A stretch of 45,757 bases of DNA, taken from contig CAZTVF010000032.1 of the NCBI GenBank assembly GCA_964616985.1, forward strand, positions 1 through 45,757, given 5' to 3'. Below are positions 1 through 9,077 of this stretch, piece by piece. Source of the DNA: CAZTVF01 sp964616985 (lineage in GTDB: Bacteria > Planctomycetota > Phycisphaerae > SM23-33). The notes under the pieces were generated by a model. The model ran no database searches. It was given only the letters and a program-made list of their open reading frames with translations, and was not told the origin of the DNA. Positions within the stretch are counted from its first letter, which is position 1. Every line of letters starts with the position of its first letter. A program made the translations under genes and the position numbers.

Positions 1-105
1 TTATGCCCCATTGGACTCTCTCTGAATATCCGGCGGTTTATTGGGGGCAGGTCAAAAGGAGGCGAACGCCCCAAAGATCCCAAGGCGAAGTCGATTCTGG
101 AAGAT

Positions 106-852
106 ATGGGAGGCCGGAACACAGAAGGAGTAACCGCCGGCCAATTCCTCTGGGATTTGCCCGGGAACCAGTTTAATGACGACTACAGCTTGTCCTTCCG
201 GAATCATTTGCGTGATCCGGTCAGGAACGTTGTCTGTCTCATTATCTTTCACGATGGCAACAGCGATCCCGTTGACACTAGCCTCGTGACTTTCGAGGGG
301 CTTATACCAGCCGGATTGGCCAAGCGAGTGAAGGGAAAAGTGGACGGCAGTGTGAAGAAACTGACCTCTGGCAACGCTGATACGCCGCGCACCAAGCTCG
401 AGTATCGCATCCTGTACTTCGAACTAGTTGCGGGGGATGAGCCCAAGGACCGTAGCCGCGATGCCACACCCGAAGGCACGCCTGCCACACCACCCGCACG
501 CGGTCCAACCGGCAAACCGACGGCGCGCGATGCCCCGGGCACCGTCCGGCCCGAGGATGCCGAAGCGGCGCTTCGCGAGGCGGAGAAGAAGGTAGCCGAA
601 GCCGCTGCTAAACTTGCGCCGGCGGGCAACGGACCAGACCTGATCGAATCGACCATCGAAGGAGAGTTCAGCGGATGGGAAGGCGAGACCATCTTCAAGT
701 TATCAAACGGCCAGATTTGGCAGCAGGTTACGTATGCTTACACCTACCACTACGCATTTCGCCCCAAGCTGATGATTATCAAGACAAACGGAGCCTACAA
801 AATGAAGGTTGATGGTGTCGCTGGCACAATCTTCGTCAAGCAGATCAAGTAG
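106..852 (+). CDS. Hypothetical protein, possibly 5'-partial
   Basis: I do not recognise a named family. The N-terminal two thirds (about residues 15-115) look like a compact alpha/beta domain, with a segment around VCLIIFHDGNSDPVD and a later EYRILYFELV strand. A low-complexity Pro/Ala/Thr linker follows at about residues 125-165, then a helical Ala/Glu stretch and a C-terminal domain rich in aromatic residues (QIWQQVTYAYTYHYAF). No signal peptide or membrane helix is evident. The ATG at 106 has only a weak GGAAG upstream. The frame stays open without another usable start codon all the way to base 1, and its last 15 codons before the ATG have coding-like composition, so the true start may lie outside the window. 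Confidence 0.6.
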   Translation: MGGRNTEGVTAGQFLWDLPGNQFNDDYSLSFRNHLRDPVRNVVCLIIFHDGNSDPVDTSLVTFEGLIPAGLAKRVKGKVDGSVKKLTSGNADTPRTKLEYRILYFELVAGDEPKDRSRDATPEGTPATPPARGPTGKPTARDAPGTVRPEDAEAALREAEKKVAEAAAKLAPAGNGPDLIESTIEGEFSGWEGETIFKLSNGQIWQQVTYAYTYHYAFRPKLMIIKTNGAYKMKVDGVAGTIFVKQIK

Positions 853-957
853 GCGGGGGCGACCATACGGGAAATGCTGAGTCTCAGTTGGCCGAAAAAT
901 AGCGACAATGCGTTTGCCCCAGACGTGGCGGCGAGCAAGAGAAGGAGACCCAGGCTA

Positions 958-1719
958 ATGAGCGACCAGGGAAACTACGGGTACCCGGCATGGTGCCAAA
1001 TGGAATCGGCTCTGGATTCCTATGAGCAGGAGAGGACGGCGTGCTTGGCGCGAGAGGCAAGTGAACTTGGCCCGATCGGGGAACAGCAATTGAGCAAGTT
1101 CAATGAGGCCGCCGACTCACTCGTGAAAGGAGCGCAAAACTTGGCGGATGTCGATGGTGTAGCCTGTTTAGAAGAACTTGCCAGTTCGACCAACTTCCAG
1201 CAGGCCAGACCATTTGAGCTCCTGGATGAACACGTCTGCATCACTTTCGGATGGGAAGCACTGGGCATGCTGTCCACAGCGCGCGAGCGGTTTCTCGAAC
1301 TGATGCTACTATTGAAGGTCCGTAGACCATGCAGCCGGGCACTAGCCTTCCTACAACGGGGCGCTCGATGCTACCTGTTCGGCTTCGACGCCGAGTGCGT
1401 CGTTATGTGCAGAGCGGTCCTAGATCGAGAGTTTGAGGCCGAGATTCCCGGCGATGATGTTGAAAGCTGGTGGGCTTCGTACAAGATGACGGCGCAAGGC
1501 CAGAAAGACAAACGCAAGAACGCACAACACAACCTCTGGGGGCGAATCCAAACCGCGCTGTTCAAACACAGGCTCACGATGGAGGAGTTTGACGCAGCGG
1601 ACGCGGTGCGAGATCGCGGAAATGAGGCAGTTCACAAAAGACCCCCCAGTGGAGAGGCCCTGGAAGGGATTCGGCAGACGGTGCATGTGTTGGATGCGCT
1701 GGAGAAGACCCGGCGGTAG
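958..1719 (+). CDS. Hypothetical protein, DUF4145-like C-terminus
   Basis: This is a soluble, mostly helical protein of about 253 residues with no signal peptide. The second half carries the pattern of DUF4145-type proteins: a segment FGFDAECVVMCRAVLD resembling the conserved 'cluster of helices leading to an R/LE' region, then a late RGNEAVHK element followed by a helix. Such domains are often found near restriction and defence genes, but nothing of that kind is adjacent, so no role is assigned. The frame also has an ATG at 874, which adds 28 basic residues (KRRRPRL) but has no credible ribosome binding site. I prefer 958, where a purine-rich AAGGAG lies slightly far upstream and AGG lies close. 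Confidence 0.6.
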   Translation: MSDQGNYGYPAWCQMESALDSYEQERTACLAREASELGPIGEQQLSKFNEAADSLVKGAQNLADVDGVACLEELASSTNFQQARPFELLDEHVCITFGWEALGMLSTARERFLELMLLLKVRRPCSRALAFLQRGARCYLFGFDAECVVMCRAVLDREFEAEIPGDDVESWWASYKMTAQGQKDKRKNAQHNLWGRIQTALFKHRLTMEEFDAADAVRDRGNEAVHKRPPSGEALEGIRQTVHVLDALEKTRR

Positions 1720-1776
1720 AGGGGCCTAGGCGATTGGTGAGCGAAATCCTTCGATCAAGGGTGCGTCTCGGATCGC

Positions 1777-1944
1777 CCTGTTAACCGGAGAGCGCCCAGG
1801 CGGGGCAGAGAGTCCGAGAGTGCGGCCTAGGGCCGCCGCAGGGCGTCAGCGTGGTTAACAGGTCGAGAGCGACGGGTGGCGGACCGTCGTAACCGCCCCA
1901 CCGCAACGTCCTTGCCCAAGCCGCGTTACGGTCGTGGCTTGGGC
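1777..1944. other. Structured intergenic segment with nested inverted repeats
   Basis: The roughly 290 bases between the gene ending at 1719 and the tRNA-Asn terminator hold no convincing gene. They do contain a perfect 9-bp long-range inverted repeat, CCTGTTAAC (1777-1785) with GTTAACAGG (1854-1862). It encloses a perfect GCGGCC/GGCCGC hairpin (1822-1836). A third hairpin has GCCCAAGCC arms (1914-1944). Such stacking suggests a structured transcript or a 3' processing region. The strand and function cannot be decided from sequence alone. Confidence 0.35.
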
Positions 1945-1970
1945 GGTCTACGCGAGGCCGACGGGGGCGC

Positions 1971-2006
1971 AAAAGAAAAGGCCAAGGGCTTGTTTGCCTT
2001 TGGCCT
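1971..2006 (-). terminator. Rho-independent terminator of tRNA-Asn
   Basis: On the minus strand an 11-bp stem (AGGCCAAAGGC with GCCCTTGGCCT, one wobble pair) and a 6-nt loop are followed directly by a T-rich tract. It lies 5 nt past the 3' end of tRNA-Asn. Confidence 0.85.
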
Positions 2007-2010
2007 GACC

Positions 2011-2082
2011 TCCCCGACTAGGACTTGAACCTAGAACCTAGCGGTTAACAGCCGCTCGCTCTACCGGTTGAGCTATCGGGGA
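2011..2082 (-). tRNA. tRNA-Asn (GTT)
   Basis: On the minus strand a complete 72-nt cloverleaf can be drawn. It has a 7-bp acceptor stem TCCCCGA/TCGGGGA, a D arm with GCTC/GAGC, an anticodon stem AGCGG/CCGCT with loop CTGTTAA, and a T arm CTAGG-TTCAAGT-CCTAG. The anticodon GTT reads Asn codons. CCA is not encoded. A TTGACT-like -35 element is present upstream (complement of 2141-2146), and a strong hairpin terminator follows. It appears to be a single-gene transcript. Confidence 0.95.
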
Positions 2083-2347
2083 AAGTCTCGCCGGCAACGG
2101 TGCCCGGCGAAAGCATATAGCTTACAGAATCGGCAGATTCAGTCAAGGCCTTTGGAGGCGAACGCAAAAAATTCGGTGAACGCCCTCAGAACTCTACGCA
2201 AGGCAAACCGCAAAGACGCTGGCCCTATAGCGGTGTTCGCTCCCGGTGGGTCACACAGCTCTGACGGGCGACCGTTGGCCGTCTTGGCCTCTGCGCCTTC
2301 CATGCGTGCAGCTCAAACGCACCGGCCATAGAGGGCCCGACATAGGG

Positions 2348-2489
2348 GGAATTCCTACCAGGGCCATCGCATTCTTTGTTTGGCGTCTCACCCATGCGTC
2401 GCAGGACGGTCTCGGCGCTGCTGGCTTTAGGGCTTTCCACGGGCGAGACGCCCGTGCTACGAGAATGCAACTGCCCTGGAATTCCTACC
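2348..2489. repeat. Direct repeat pair GGAATTCCTACC in a gene-free stretch
   Basis: The bases 2083-2584 carry no gene. Within them GGAATTCCTACC occurs at 2348-2359 and again at 2478-2489, both followed by G-rich sequence. The second copy sits in a CCTGGAA/TTCCAGG hairpin just upstream of the promoter for the large surface protein. This looks like decayed dispersed-repeat material. Confidence 0.4.
2438..2460. repeat. REP-like hairpin, copy 1
   Basis: A perfect 8-bp inverted repeat CACGGGCG / CGCCCGTG has a 3-nt AGA loop and is followed by CTAC. Read on the opposite strand it starts TAGCACGGGCG with loop TCT. A second copy with the same loop and flank occurs at 10718-10739, so this is a member of a dispersed repeat family in the host genome. 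Confidence 0.6.
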
Positions 2490-2495
2490 GGGGGG

Positions 2496-2525
2496 CTTTC
2501 CAGGAAACGGCGTTTTTGTTATAAT
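2496..2525 (+). promoter_or_regulatory. Extended -10 promoter for the surface-protein gene
   Basis: A perfect TATAAT at 2520-2525 is preceded by TG one base upstream (TGtTATAAT), the extended -10 pattern. The -35 position (about 2496-2501, CTTTCC) is weak, as is common for extended -10 promoters. The start codon follows about 60 bases downstream. Confidence 0.6.
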
Positions 2526-2584
2526 CCAGGGACGTCGTTCTCGCGTCAGTTCGTCAAGGGAACAGAAGGATTTCGGAGTTCAAG

Positions 2585-5500
2585 ATGGCCACCACGTCGT
2601 ATTCGTTTCCGCGCGCATTCGAAATGGAATCCCTCGAAAGTCGGCTGCTGCTGTCTCTTACGACTCCCAACCCGCTGGCCGACGTCACCGTGCTGAAGAA
2701 TGCGGCCGCCACGCAGATCAACGTCAGCAGCGTTTTCAGCGACACCCAGACGGCCGTGCGCATCACCACCGATGTGAGCACCTTCGCCACCCAATACTTC
2801 GACGTGCTGCTGTACGACACGCAGACGCCGCTGACGGTGGCGAACTTCCTGAGTTACGTCACCAGCGGCGCCTATGACACGACGTTCATCCACCGGTCGA
2901 TCCCGGGCTTCGTGATTCAAGGCGGCGGCTACATGTGGAGCACTCTCGCACACATCGCCACCGATCCGCCAGTGACGAACGAGCCGGGAATCTCGAATCT
3001 GCGCGGGACGATCGCGATGGCCAAGAGCCCCGGCGACCCCAACAGCGCCACCAGCGAGTGGTTCATCAACCTGGCCAACAACGCGGCCAATCTCGACAAC
3101 CAGAACGGCGGGTTCACCGTCTTCGGATACGTGATCGGTTCGGGCATGACGGTGGTCGACGCCATCGCGAGCCTGACGATCGTCGATGGCAGTGACTATG
3201 GCGGCGCGTTCACCGACTTGCCCGTGTGGGGAGCAGGCAGCAACCAATACCTTGTGACCACCACCATGGCCAAGATTCCCAAGTGGGCCGCGACAGGCAC
3301 CAGTTGGACGACCCTGTCCATTGCGGGCAACAGCAACCCCGCGCTGGTCACGCCCTCGCTGTCGGGGGGCACGCTGTCACTGAACTACACCAGCGGGGCC
3401 GTGGGCACATCGAGCATCACGCTGCGCGCGACGGACATGCTGGGCAACACGCGTGACGAGGTCTTCGACGTCTTCGTCCGCCAGCCCGCCTCCAACATCA
3501 TCGTGACCACGTCGGGCGTGACGACCACCGAGGCCGGCGGCACGGCGAGTTTCACCATCCGCCTGGGTCAGGCCCCTACGGCGGACGTGACGATCGGCCT
3601 GAGTTCCAGCGACACCACCGAGGGCACCGTCTCCCCCGCCAGCGTGACCTTCACCCCGCTGAACTGGAGCACCCCGCAGACCGTCACCGTCACCGGCGTC
3701 AATGACGCCATCGTCGACGGCACGGTCGGCTACAACATCATCACGGCCGCCGCCGTCAGCGCCGACGCCGCCTACAACACCGTCAACGCCGCCGACGTGT
3801 CGCTCACCAACACGGACAACGATACCGCATCGGTGATCGTCACGCCCACTTCAGGCCTGGTGACGACGGAACTTGGAGGCACGGCGACGTTCACGGTTCG
3901 CCTGGGCACCCAGCCGTCGGCGAACGTGTCCATCGGCATCTCGTCGGGCGACTTGAGCGAGGGCACGGTCTCGGCCGCCAGCCTGACATTCACCACCGCC
4001 AACTGGAGCACGCCGCAGACGATCACAATCACCGGCGCGGATGACCTGATCGCCGACGGCAACGTTGCCTACACGATCATCACCCAGGCCACCAGCAGCG
4101 CCGATCCCTTCTACAACGGCGTGGCGGCGGCCGACGTCTCGGTCACGAACAACAACGACAACGACGCCGTCGGCATCACCGTTACGCCCACGTCGGGGCT
4201 GCAGACTTCGGAGTCCGGGAACACGGACTCGTTCACGATTGTCCTGGAATCCATGCCGGTGGCCAACGTGTCGATCCCGATCACCGTTTCGGATCCGACC
4301 GAGGGATTCGTGCTGACCAAGACGGTGGTATTCAGCCCGTCCAACTACAACATGCCGCAGACGGTAACGGTCTGCGGCGTCGACGACGTCGTGGGCGACG
4401 GGTCGGTGACGTATGCCATCTTCGTCGGGCCCGCCTCCAGCGCCGACGGGGGCTACAACGGCCTGCGCGGCAGCACCGTGGCAGTGACGAACTCCGATGA
4501 CGAGTCGCCGGCCACGCCGGTGGGCTACTGGCCGATGAATGACGGCGCCGGGACACTGGCCACAGATTCGGGCTCGGGCGCGAGCTCGGGCACGCTGACC
4601 GGCAACGTGACATGGACGGCCGGGCAGATGCAGAGCGGCGTGAGCATGGCGGGCGACGGGGCATACATCAGCGTGCCGACGAACGCGTCGCTGGACATGA
4701 CGGACACCATCACCATCGGCGTGTACGTCAAGCAGGACGCCGCGCCGACGGGCCCGCAGGTGATCCTCAAGCGGGCGATCGCGGGGCAGGCGGGCTTCAC
4801 GGTTGAATACTACGCCGCCGGCGGCGGCTACCGCATGGGCCTGTTCATCAACGGCACATGGCGGTGGAGCAGCGCGGTGCCCATCGTGGCCGGGCAGTGG
4901 ACGCACCTGGGTTTCACATACGACGGGACGAAGATCCAGGCGTACCAGAACGGGCTGCTGTACGGCGCCGCCGTCGCCCAGACCGGGGCCATCACCCCCG
5001 CCTCCGGCACCGATCTGTGGATCGGCCGCGACGTCGCCAATTCCGCCCAGGCAGCGCGTTACTTCAACGGCGCCATCGACGAGGCGATCATTTACGGCAC
5101 GGCCTTGTCGCCGGTGCAGATGCAGGATCTCGGCCGGCTGCACGCGGCTGCTCAGTGGGACTTCAACCAGGGCTCGGGCGCCAACGTGGCGGACATCTCG
5201 GGCAACAACAACGGCGGCGTGATCAACGGCAGCACCTGGGAAGTCGGCTACGACGGGGCCGGCATGGAATTCACCAGCGGCGCCGCCTTCGTCAACGCGG
5301 GCACCAACAACACGCTGGACGCGACGAGCGCGCTGACGCTGACCACGTGGGTGAAGCAGAGCGCCCTGCCGACGGGTCCGCAGGTGATCCTCAAGAAGGC
5401 CACGCCCGGCGAGGCGGGCTACATGGTGGAATACAGCATCGCCGCCGGCGGCTATCGCATGGGCGTGTTCATCAGCGGCGCGTGGCGGTGGAGCAACGCG

Positions 5501-7612
5501 GTCTCGATCCCGCTGGACCAGTGGACGCACCTGGCCTTCACGTACGACGGTGCACAGATCAACGCCTACCGCAACGGCGTGGCCGTGGGCGCGGCCGTGG
5601 CGCAGACCGGCCAGATCGTCGCATCGACCAACGAATTATGGGTCGGCCGCGACGTCGCCAACCCGCTCGACGTCACCCGCCGCTTCCGCGGCACGCTGGA
5701 CGATGTCCGCGTCTACACCCGCGCGATCAGTGCGGCGGAGGTGGCGGCGATCAGCGCGGGCAACCCTGCGGCCCAATGGACGCTGGACGCCGGCGCCGGT
5801 GCAACGGCTGCCGATGTCAGCGGCAGCGGCAACACGGGCACGATCATCGGCGCCACTTGGGGCGGCGGGCAAAGCGGCGGCGGGCTGTCCTTCAACGGCA
5901 CGGGCAACTACATCGATGCCGGCAACGGCGTAGGCCTGCGGGCCACGACGGCGATCACGCTGGCATTCTGGGTGAAGCAGGCGGCGGCGCCGACCGGCCC
6001 GCAGACGATCTTGAAGAAGGCCGTGGCAGGCCAGGCCGGTTACACGGTGGAATACAGCGTGGCCGCCGGCGGCTACCGCATGGGCCTGTTCATCGGCGGC
6101 ACCTGGAGATGGAGCAACGCACTGACGATCGACGCCGGGAAGTGGACGCACATGTCGTTTACCTACGACGGCTCGACGATCCGGGCGTTCAAGAACGGCT
6201 TGGCCGCCGGCAGCGCCGTGGAGCAGACCGGGCATATCGCCGTCGCGGCCAACAACCTCTGGATCGCCCGCGACGTGGCCAACGCCAACGACGCCAACCG
6301 CTACTTCAACGGCGCGCTGGACGACATCCGCGTGTACACGCGGGCTCTGAACACCGGGGATATCCTGGCGATCGGCGCCACGGGCCCGGTGGCCAACTGG
6401 AAGTTCGACGCCGGCAGCGGCACCACCGCGGTCGACTCCACCGGCCAGAACCCCCCGGCCAGCATCAACGGCGCCACGTGGATCGGCGGCATCAGCGGCA
6501 GCGCCCTGAACTTCAGCGGCGGCGCCTACGTCAGTCAGAGCAACAACGCACTGCTGAACCCGACGGCGGCGATCACCGTGGCGGTGTGGATCAAGCAGGC
6601 GGCCTATCCCACCACATCGCAGACCATCGTGAAGAAGGCGGTGGCGGGCCAGGCGGGCTATACGATCGAATACAGCATGGCGATGGGCGGCTACCGCATG
6701 GGCCTGTTCATCGACGGCGCGTGGCGGTGGAGCAACGCCGTCCAGGCCGTCGCCGGACAGTGGACGCACCTGGCGTTCACCTACGACGGCAGCCAGATCA
6801 CGCCCTACGTCAACGGCCGCTGGACCGGCGGCGCGCAGGCCGTGACCGGCGCGATCACCCCGGCCAGCGCCGACCTCTGGATCGGCCGCGACGTGGCCAA
6901 CCCCAGCGACGCCAACCGCTACTTCAACGGCGGCATCGATGATGTCCGCATCTACGACCGGTGCCTCTCGGCGGCCGAGGTGCAGCAGATCAGCCTGCCG
7001 CCGGCGATCGCCCAGTGGAACCTCGACGCCACCGGCGGCACGACGGCGACTGACTCCGCCGGCAGCAACACCGGAACGTTGACGGGCGGCACGTGGGTCA
7101 GCGGGCACCTGGGCAACGGCCTGTCCCTCAATGGCAGCAGCTACGTCAACTGCGGCACGGCCTCGGCGCTGAACCCCACTACCGGCATTACGTTGTCGGC
7201 GGTGGTGAAGCAGGACACGCTGCCAACGACGGCGCAGACGATCCTCAAGAAGGCGACCGCGGGTCAGTCTGGCTACACGCTGGAATACAACGTTGCGCTG
7301 GGCGGCTATCGCATCGGGCTGTTCATCGGCGGGGCGTGGCGGTTCTCGGGCGTCGCCACGATCGACGTGGGCAAGTGGACGATGATCACGGGCACCTACG
7401 ACGGCACGACGCTGAGCATCTACAAGAACGGTGTGCTGGTCTCCAGCGTGGCCCAGACGGGCACAATCACGACGTCGGCCAACCCGCTGAACATCGGCCG
7501 CGATGTGGCCAACCCCAGCGATGCGACGCGATTCTTCACGGGCGCCATCGACGACGTGCGGGTCTACAACGTCGGCCTCACCGACAGCCAGGTGAACCTG
7601 CTGGCGCAGTAG
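2585..7612 (+). CDS. Giant secreted cyclophilin / Calx-beta-like / LamG repeat protein
   Basis: This 1,675-residue protein is probably exported. Residues 12-24 (FEMESLESRLLLS) are the N-terminal motif typical of very large planctomycete surface proteins. Residues about 50-225 form a cyclophilin-type peptidyl-prolyl isomerase domain (FIHRSIPGFVIQGGG, then SEWFINLANN and a late FGYVIG). Three Calx-beta-like repeats follow (about 302, 415 and 527), each with TTE-x-GGTA(T/S)F openings and a WSTPQT(V/I)T(V/I)TG signature, the third diverged (NMPQTVTV). Five LamG/concanavalin-like jellyrolls then begin at about 643, 855, 1061, 1268 and 1475. The start codon is set by GGAG 6 nt upstream. It is likely a cell-surface adhesion or glycan-binding protein. 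That role is inferred from the LamG array and the nearby carbohydrate enzymes. It seems monocistronic. Confidence 0.9.
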   Translation: MATTSYSFPRAFEMESLESRLLLSLTTPNPLADVTVLKNAAATQINVSSVFSDTQTAVRITTDVSTFATQYFDVLLYDTQTPLTVANFLSYVTSGAYDTTFIHRSIPGFVIQGGGYMWSTLAHIATDPPVTNEPGISNLRGTIAMAKSPGDPNSATSEWFINLANNAANLDNQNGGFTVFGYVIGSGMTVVDAIASLTIVDGSDYGGAFTDLPVWGAGSNQYLVTTTMAKIPKWAATGTSWTTLSIAGNSNPALVTPSLSGGTLSLNYTSGAVGTSSITLRATDMLGNTRDEVFDVFVRQPASNIIVTTSGVTTTEAGGTASFTIRLGQAPTADVTIGLSSSDTTEGTVSPASVTFTPLNWSTPQTVTVTGVNDAIVDGTVGYNIITAAAVSADAAYNTVNAADVSLTNTDNDTASVIVTPTSGLVTTELGGTATFTVRLGTQPSANVSIGISSGDLSEGTVSAASLTFTTANWSTPQTITITGADDLIADGNVAYTIITQATSSADPFYNGVAAADVSVTNNNDNDAVGITVTPTSGLQTSESGNTDSFTIVLESMPVANVSIPITVSDPTEGFVLTKTVVFSPSNYNMPQTVTVCGVDDVVGDGSVTYAIFVGPASSADGGYNGLRGSTVAVTNSDDESPATPVGYWPMNDGAGTLATDSGSGASSGTLTGNVTWTAGQMQSGVSMAGDGAYISVPTNASLDMTDTITIGVYVKQDAAPTGPQVILKRAIAGQAGFTVEYYAAGGGYRMGLFINGTWRWSSAVPIVAGQWTHLGFTYDGTKIQAYQNGLLYGAAVAQTGAITPASGTDLWIGRDVANSAQAARYFNGAIDEAIIYGTALSPVQMQDLGRLHAAAQWDFNQGSGANVADISGNNNGGVINGSTWEVGYDGAGMEFTSGAAFVNAGTNNTLDATSALTLTTWVKQSALPTGPQVILKKATPGEAGYMVEYSIAAGGYRMGVFISGAWRWSNAVSIPLDQWTHLAFTYDGAQINAYRNGVAVGAAVAQTGQIVASTNELWVGRDVANPLDVTRRFRGTLDDVRVYTRAISAAEVAAISAGNPAAQWTLDAGAGATAADVSGSGNTGTIIGATWGGGQSGGGLSFNGTGNYIDAGNGVGLRATTAITLAFWVKQAAAPTGPQTILKKAVAGQAGYTVEYSVAAGGYRMGLFIGGTWRWSNALTIDAGKWTHMSFTYDGSTIRAFKNGLAAGSAVEQTGHIAVAANNLWIARDVANANDANRYFNGALDDIRVYTRALNTGDILAIGATGPVANWKFDAGSGTTAVDSTGQNPPASINGATWIGGISGSALNFSGGAYVSQSNNALLNPTAAITVAVWIKQAAYPTTSQTIVKKAVAGQAGYTIEYSMAMGGYRMGLFIDGAWRWSNAVQAVAGQWTHLAFTYDGSQITPYVNGRWTGGAQAVTGAITPASADLWIGRDVANPSDANRYFNGGIDDVRIYDRCLSAAEVQQISLPPAIAQWNLDATGGTTATDSAGSNTGTLTGGTWVSGHLGNGLSLNGSSYVNCGTASALNPTTGITLSAVVKQDTLPTTAQTILKKATAGQSGYTLEYNVALGGYRIGLFIGGAWRFSGVATIDVGKWTMITGTYDGTTLSIYKNGVLVSSVAQTGTITTSANPLNIGRDVANPSDATRFFTGAIDDVRVYNVGLTDSQVNLLAQ
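4513..7609 (+). repeat. Five in-frame LamG repeats of about 620 bp
   Basis: Five tandem coding units begin near 4513, 5150, 5770, 6390 and 7010. The last four starts are spaced about 620 bp apart. They share nearly identical blocks, for example the codons for WIGRDVANPSDA, GGYRMGLFI and RYFNGA. The similarity at DNA level points to recent duplication or gene conversion between units. Confidence 0.8.
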
Positions 7613-7647
7613 TCGGGCGCGTCAACGAGAATGGCGATGGTGTTCGG

Positions 7648-9048
7648 TCAGCCGCAGGTCGGCGGTTCCGTCTGCCACACGTCGAGGCAGCAGAATTCGG
7701 CCGCCCCGCCGGCAGCCCATGCGTTGACGCCCACATCCGGCAGCGACTGCGGATAGCTGCGGGCCGTGAGGCAAAGGCCGCCCGTGTAGACCTCGATGAC
7801 CGAGCGATCCACGAACACCCGCAGTTCCTGCGGGCCTTCCTTGTCGGGCAGCGGGCGGCTGATCTCGCCCTTCCACACGGCCTCGGTCAGCGAGGACCGC
7901 TCGCGCTGAATCACGATCCGCCGCGTCGGCTTGTCCATGAGCACGCGGGTGGCCTCCCGGCCGTCGGCGGAGGCAAGCACCTCCAGCCCCGCCTGCTGCC
8001 AGGAGCCCGGCGCGATGGTCGCGGCGATTTCAACGCAGCCGGCGTCCCGCGTCACGACCGCCCTTGTCTCGCCCGCGGCGACCGTCAGACCGCCGCTCGC
8101 CAGCCGCGGCCCGCGCAGGCCCGCCGTCTCGGCCGCGGGGTGGATCAGCAACTCGCCTTCGCCGTTCAGGGTGAGTTCACGCGGGATGGACTGGCAGCCC
8201 GCCCAGCCGGCGGCCAGGCACGGGGCCTTGTCGCGCGATTCCTTGATCCACATGAACATGATCCGCCGCCCGGCAGCATCGGCGAACACCTGGGGCGCCC
8301 ACACGTCGCCAGCCTCCACCACGCCATGACGCTCGACGCCCATACGCCGGCCGTCAAAGCGGCCGGTGAAGTAGAACATGGTGGCGGGCTCGCCGCAAGC
8401 CGAGACGAGCAGCACCCATCGGTCGCCCATCGGGAAGAAGTTGGGGCACTCCCACATGCGTCCGAAACGGTCCTTGTCGCCCGTCAGCAGCGGGCCCATG
8501 TATTCCCATTGCACCAGATCGGTGGAGCGGTACAGCAAGGCCGCGCCCACGCCTTCGATGCCCGCGCCGACGATCATCATCCATGCATCGCCGTGCCGGA
8601 AGACGCATGGATCGCGGAAGTCGCCCCCGGCAACGCCCGGCGGCCGCTCATGCACGACCGGATTCGCGGGGTGCTTCTGCCAATGAATCATGTCCTCGCT
8701 GGTGGCCAGGCACTGCACCTGCGGGCGGCCGTCCGAAACGCCGGTATAGAAGACGGCGACGGACTTACCCGTATCGACCGCGCAGCCGGACCAGACGCCG
8801 CCGCTATCGTACGGCTGGTCGGGCGACAGCGCGATCGGCAGGTGCTCCCAGCGGATGAGGTCCTTGCTGCGGGCGTGGCCCCACCACATGGGCCCCCACC
8901 AGGGCTCGCGCTGGTTGTGCTGATAGAACAAGTGATACTCGCCGCGGTAGTGGATCAGCCCGTTGGGATCATTGATCCAATTCCGCGGCGGCATGAAGTG
9001 ATAGCGGGGACGAAGAGGGTCCGCCTGGACGTTCACGTCTGCGCACAT
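7648..9048 (-). CDS. Glycoside hydrolase family 32 (beta-fructosidase)
   Basis: This enzyme should hydrolyse beta-fructosides such as sucrose, inulin or levan. All three GH32 catalytic motifs are visible: WINDPNG (residues 24-30, nucleophile Asp27), the FRDP transition-state motif near residue 143, and WECPNF with the acid/base Glu near residue 199. The C-terminal third fits the family's beta-sandwich, including the late FVDRSVIEVYTGG element. The protein is 466 residues, normal for the family. There is no signal peptide, so it is probably cytoplasmic. The frame extends further upstream, but ATG at 9048 has an AAGGGAG site and begins just before the conserved domain. It ends 35 nt from the convergent surface-protein gene and lies downstream of a hypothetical gene and trpS on the same strand. 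Confidence 0.92.
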   Translation of the reverse strand: MCADVNVQADPLRPRYHFMPPRNWINDPNGLIHYRGEYHLFYQHNQREPWWGPMWWGHARSKDLIRWEHLPIALSPDQPYDSGGVWSGCAVDTGKSVAVFYTGVSDGRPQVQCLATSEDMIHWQKHPANPVVHERPPGVAGGDFRDPCVFRHGDAWMMIVGAGIEGVGAALLYRSTDLVQWEYMGPLLTGDKDRFGRMWECPNFFPMGDRWVLLVSACGEPATMFYFTGRFDGRRMGVERHGVVEAGDVWAPQVFADAAGRRIMFMWIKESRDKAPCLAAGWAGCQSIPRELTLNGEGELLIHPAAETAGLRGPRLASGGLTVAAGETRAVVTRDAGCVEIAATIAPGSWQQAGLEVLASADGREATRVLMDKPTRRIVIQRERSSLTEAVWKGEISRPLPDKEGPQELRVFVDRSVIEVYTGGLCLTARSYPQSLPDVGVNAWAAGGAAEFCCLDVWQTEPPTCG

Positions 9049-9077
9049 GGGCTCTCCCTTTGAGACGCCGGGTGGGG

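Noticed and set aside
3851..5530. 559-codon frame on the minus strand
   Set aside because: Antisense shadow of the same gene, with Arg/His/Ala-rich composition.
4858..6942. 694-codon open frame inside the surface-protein gene
   Set aside because: It is the +1 shadow of high-GC LamG repeats: very rich in Arg, Gly, Gln and Asp, with no domain.
4513..7609. CRISPR-like array
   Set aside because: The repeated units are about 620 bp coding domains, not 25-40 bp repeats with unique spacers. No cas genes are present.
7093..9063. 656-codon plus-strand frame opposite the GH32 gene
   Set aside because: Opposite strand of a gene with intact catalytic motifs.
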